Shown here: positions 16,001 through 16,906 of the stretch, in pieces | Layout: each line of letters begins with the position of its first letter | How positions within the stretch are numbered: position 1 is the stretch's first letter | Source of the DNA: Bacteroidales bacterium | GTDB taxonomy: Bacteria; Bacteroidota; Bacteroidia; Bacteroidales; UBA10428 | Length of the DNA stretch: 16,906 nucleotides | NCBI GenBank assembly: GCA_016926235.1 | Contig: JAFGOZ010000195.1 | Span: 1 to 16,906, forward strand | Direction: 5' to 3' | Translations under genes and position numbers: made by a program | Notes under the pieces: generated by a model | What the model was told of the DNA's origin: nothing | The model's database searches: none | What the model saw: only the letters and a program-made list of their open reading frames with translations

Positions 16001-16906
16001 AAACTGGACAATTAGTGATGATGCTTCATGGTTGACAATAAGTCCGGAAGATGGAACTGGGAACGGTACTCTAACGGTAACTTATGCAGAAAATACTTCA
16101 ACAAGTCAAAGAGTTGGTATAATAACAATAAATGCTGAAGGATTGAGCTCTCAAGCCGTAACAGTGACTCAGAGTGCTCAAAATATGTTGTCAGTATCAC
16201 CGACCAACAGAAATGTTGGATCAGATGCAGGTAGCACTACATTTACCATTAATTCAAGTACTAGCTGGAGTGTTAGTGATGATGCCACATGGTTAATAGT
16301 AGTTCCAACAAGTGGCAGTGGTAATGGCACCTTGACAGCAACTTATTCGGAAAATACTAGCTCGAATCAAAGGTTTGGTACAATCACAATATCAGGGGAA
16401 GGAGTAAATGCTCAAACTGTTACTATTACTCAAAGTTGTTCGGTACCTCTCCAACCGGATTTAATCTCTGGCAAACAAACCATAAGTCAGGGAACCTCAG
16501 AAAATTATAGTATATCTCCTGTGTCAGGAGCAATATCATATACTTGGACTCTACCAGTAGGATGGAGCGGTAATTCAAACTCAACATCTATATTGATAAC
16601 TACTAATAAAGATGCAATTAGTGGAAATATTTCTGTGGTTGCAAATAATGATTGCGGATCAAGTGTTCCCAGTACATTATACGTAGAAGTTAGAGCATGT
16701 ATTATTCCGCAAATTATTCTCAAATGGGATGATGTGCTCATATGCTCAAATGTTGATAATATGTTTTTAAGTTATCAATGGTATAATGGAACAATCCCTA
16801 TTCCAGGAGCGAATGATCAATATTATGTAACATCAAAACAACCAGGTGTATATAAAGTTGAAACCATTGATAAAAATGGATGTAGAGAAATGTCAAATGA
16901 AATAAC
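13062..16906 (+). CDS. Very large exported protein, partial: transglutaminase-like, DUF5018-like, seven BACON, PKD-like and Ig-like domains
   Basis: The frame from the ATG at 13062 stays open for 1281 codons to the right edge, so the C-terminus is missing. A signal peptide (YYLNVFMLLTFFSNGLSQ) comes first. Residues ~150-300 look like a transglutaminase-like (papain-fold) domain: Cys243 in RGCHGTVQFMRTLLQTLNIPV, His269 in SGHAQPYF, and Asp285/286 in HGDDPY, giving a Cys-His-Asp order and spacing typical of that superfamily. Residues ~420-500 resemble DUF5018 (ISEKASINYSSGSYVDFS then VTAEDGTQNSW). Seven BACON domains follow (about 508-1125), then a PKD-like domain (about 1126-1215) and the start of an Ig-like domain (YQWYNGTIPIPGANDQYY). 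This make-up suggests a type IX secretion cargo; the diagnostic sorting domain would be beyond the window. Substrate of the enzyme-like domain is unknown. Confidence 0.85.
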   Translation, partial: MKYYLNVFMLLTFFSNGLSQEIIDINVESWLSDHQDIRESIIWVNGGNPISYINWPSILKNDLQSAVSGYMNNQFPWDLDGLPSVTLFGTDYYGISESIAWRYYISFVAHGITAEIIGLIPWSLEELNSTSVSVLFDSREMLTFLTNYNIYQFKYVTPASPEYIYKFLENNALIGSTRLETINRVIEWCKCLTHYGYMEGEDKNAAYFANWQYYGEPPVIRIIEGTIRNPPGNLDLHHYTRGCHGTVQFMRTLLQTLNIPVKYIYCSGHAQPYFVHEDLYMSHGDDPYGSCIKCNDFIIPASELLIGNSEYQSRFGSQLSSEERLNNIGFKTKILAVQYLPLCLLRLRCEANTMGYNNQECLTYMGEYMGLDREFTLEELNNTNFWSLLDNKIYNYGGCSNNNNFLDYCSRQPIPSSQKSIIDFRFYGQYGEALINNDTRTISAQIIGSYNIKYIIPHFSISEKASINYSSGSYVDFSSPRTFLVTAEDGTQNSWIVNVTPSVHGTISVTPSNREVEYIEGSTTFSITSNTNWTVTDDADWLTISPSNGNGNSLLTANYTANTTSSSRVGTITVTGTGISPQTFTVTQHHNLVLWASTTTIDVGPESGSTTFSITSNANWSITDDADWLTISPSNGNGDGTITATFEGNSSTTTRVGTIEISVIVPSTWDIWVAPQTVTVTQSAPNALSVTPGNREVGSDAGSTTITINSSISWYVHEHSGWISFDQYNGTGNLTIPVYIEANPSTETRVGIITISSWSGDISQTVNITQTGVGLSLSVNPPSITVASLEGSTGYFEVSSNTSWTVTNDVSWLDLSSVSGNGNGTLTVTTSSANTLVYSRTANITFSASGVDPIIVTVTQNGTGPYLTISPDNQLVNSNAGSTLFNISSNTTWNISDDASWLIICPTSGSGDSTLTATYTENTSTNQRVGTITITITAEGLNSQTVTVTQNPPNTLSVSPGSQNVSSDAGSTSFIITSNTNWTISDDASWLTISPEDGTGNGTLTVTYAENTSTSQRVGIITINAEGLSSQAVTVTQSAQNMLSVSPTNRNVGSDAGSTTFTINSSTSWSVSDDATWLIVVPTSGSGNGTLTATYSENTSSNQRFGTITISGEGVNAQTVTITQSCSVPLQPDLISGKQTISQGTSENYSISPVSGAISYTWTLPVGWSGNSNSTSILITTNKDAISGNISVVANNDCGSSVPSTLYVEVRACIIPQIILKWDDVLICSNVDNMFLSYQWYNGTIPIPGANDQYYVTSKQPGVYKVETIDKNGCREMSNEI
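14577..16439 (+). repeat. In-frame tandem array of seven BACON domain repeats
   Basis: Seven units of roughly 80-92 codons start near 14583, 14835, 15120, 15381, 15654, 15927 and 16188. Each begins with a strand like LSVSPxNxxVxSDAGST, has a W-containing core (NTNWTISDDASWLTISPxxGxGNGT) and ends at VTVTQ. Units 1, 2, 5, 6 and 7 are closest to each other; units 3 and 4 are more divergent (unit 3 has SGWISFDQYNGTGN in place of the usual core). BACON domains are known as carbohydrate- or mucin-binding-type modules or spacers in Bacteroidota exported proteins. The repeats are protein-coding, not a CRISPR array. Confidence 0.85.

Noticed and set aside
14577..16439. Regular repeats considered as a CRISPR array or non-coding satellite
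   Set aside because: The period is about 250-285 bases, the frame is open throughout and each unit translates to a BACON domain.
14465..16741. Several open frames antisense to the long secreted protein, some Leu-rich
   Set aside because: They mirror the repetitive Thr/Ser/Asn-rich BACON coding sequence and repeat with the same period; they are shadows of the plus-strand gene.

Overview
The window is AT-rich and reads as an uncultured or little-studied member of the Bacteroidota. The evidence is BACON domains, SprB-like and carboxypeptidase-regulatory-like (transthyretin-type) folds, secreted proteins typical of the phylum, A/T-rich gene leaders with few Shine-Dalgarno sequences, and low GC throughout. 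No rRNA, tRNA, CRISPR array, insertion sequence or phage gene was seen.

Region 1 (2-9316, all + strand) is a tightly packed run of eight genes, probably one operon whose promoter lies upstream. In order: the C-terminal end of a Ser/Thr protein kinase with a terminal membrane anchor; an outer-membrane barrel-type protein with a regulatory-like domain; an inner-membrane protein with a cytoplasmic zinc ribbon and periplasmic beta repeats; a lipoprotein; a small exported protein with a vWA-like start; a large periplasmic vWA protein resembling TssR of Bacteroidota type VI secretion systems; and an ABC ATPase plus a MacB/FtsX-type permease. Together they would span cytoplasm, inner membrane, periplasm and outer membrane. 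The parts list recalls two known systems: the Bacteroidota T6SS membrane complex (TssNQOPR) and the threonine-phosphorylation sensing pathway of Pseudomonas T6SS (TagQRST with PpkA). That parallel is inference; no sheath, tube or ClpV gene is visible here.

Region 2 (9375-11816, - strand) is a single large lipoprotein gene. It faces the operon tail-to-tail across a 58-base gap that contains a weak terminator-like hairpin. The residues after the lipidated Cys resemble the Bacteroidota surface-export signal, and the protein ends in two regulatory-like domains and a domain of the type seen in YfaP/DUF2135-like surface proteins.

Region 3 (12199-16906, + strand) starts after a 382-base AT-rich divergent intergenic region. 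It holds a small outer-membrane barrel protein, then a very long exported protein that runs off the right edge. This last frame has no stop in the window: a transglutaminase-like papain-fold domain, a DUF5018-like domain, seven BACON domains, a PKD-like domain and the start of an Ig-like domain. It is probably a type IX secretion cargo, but the C-terminus that would prove this is outside the window.
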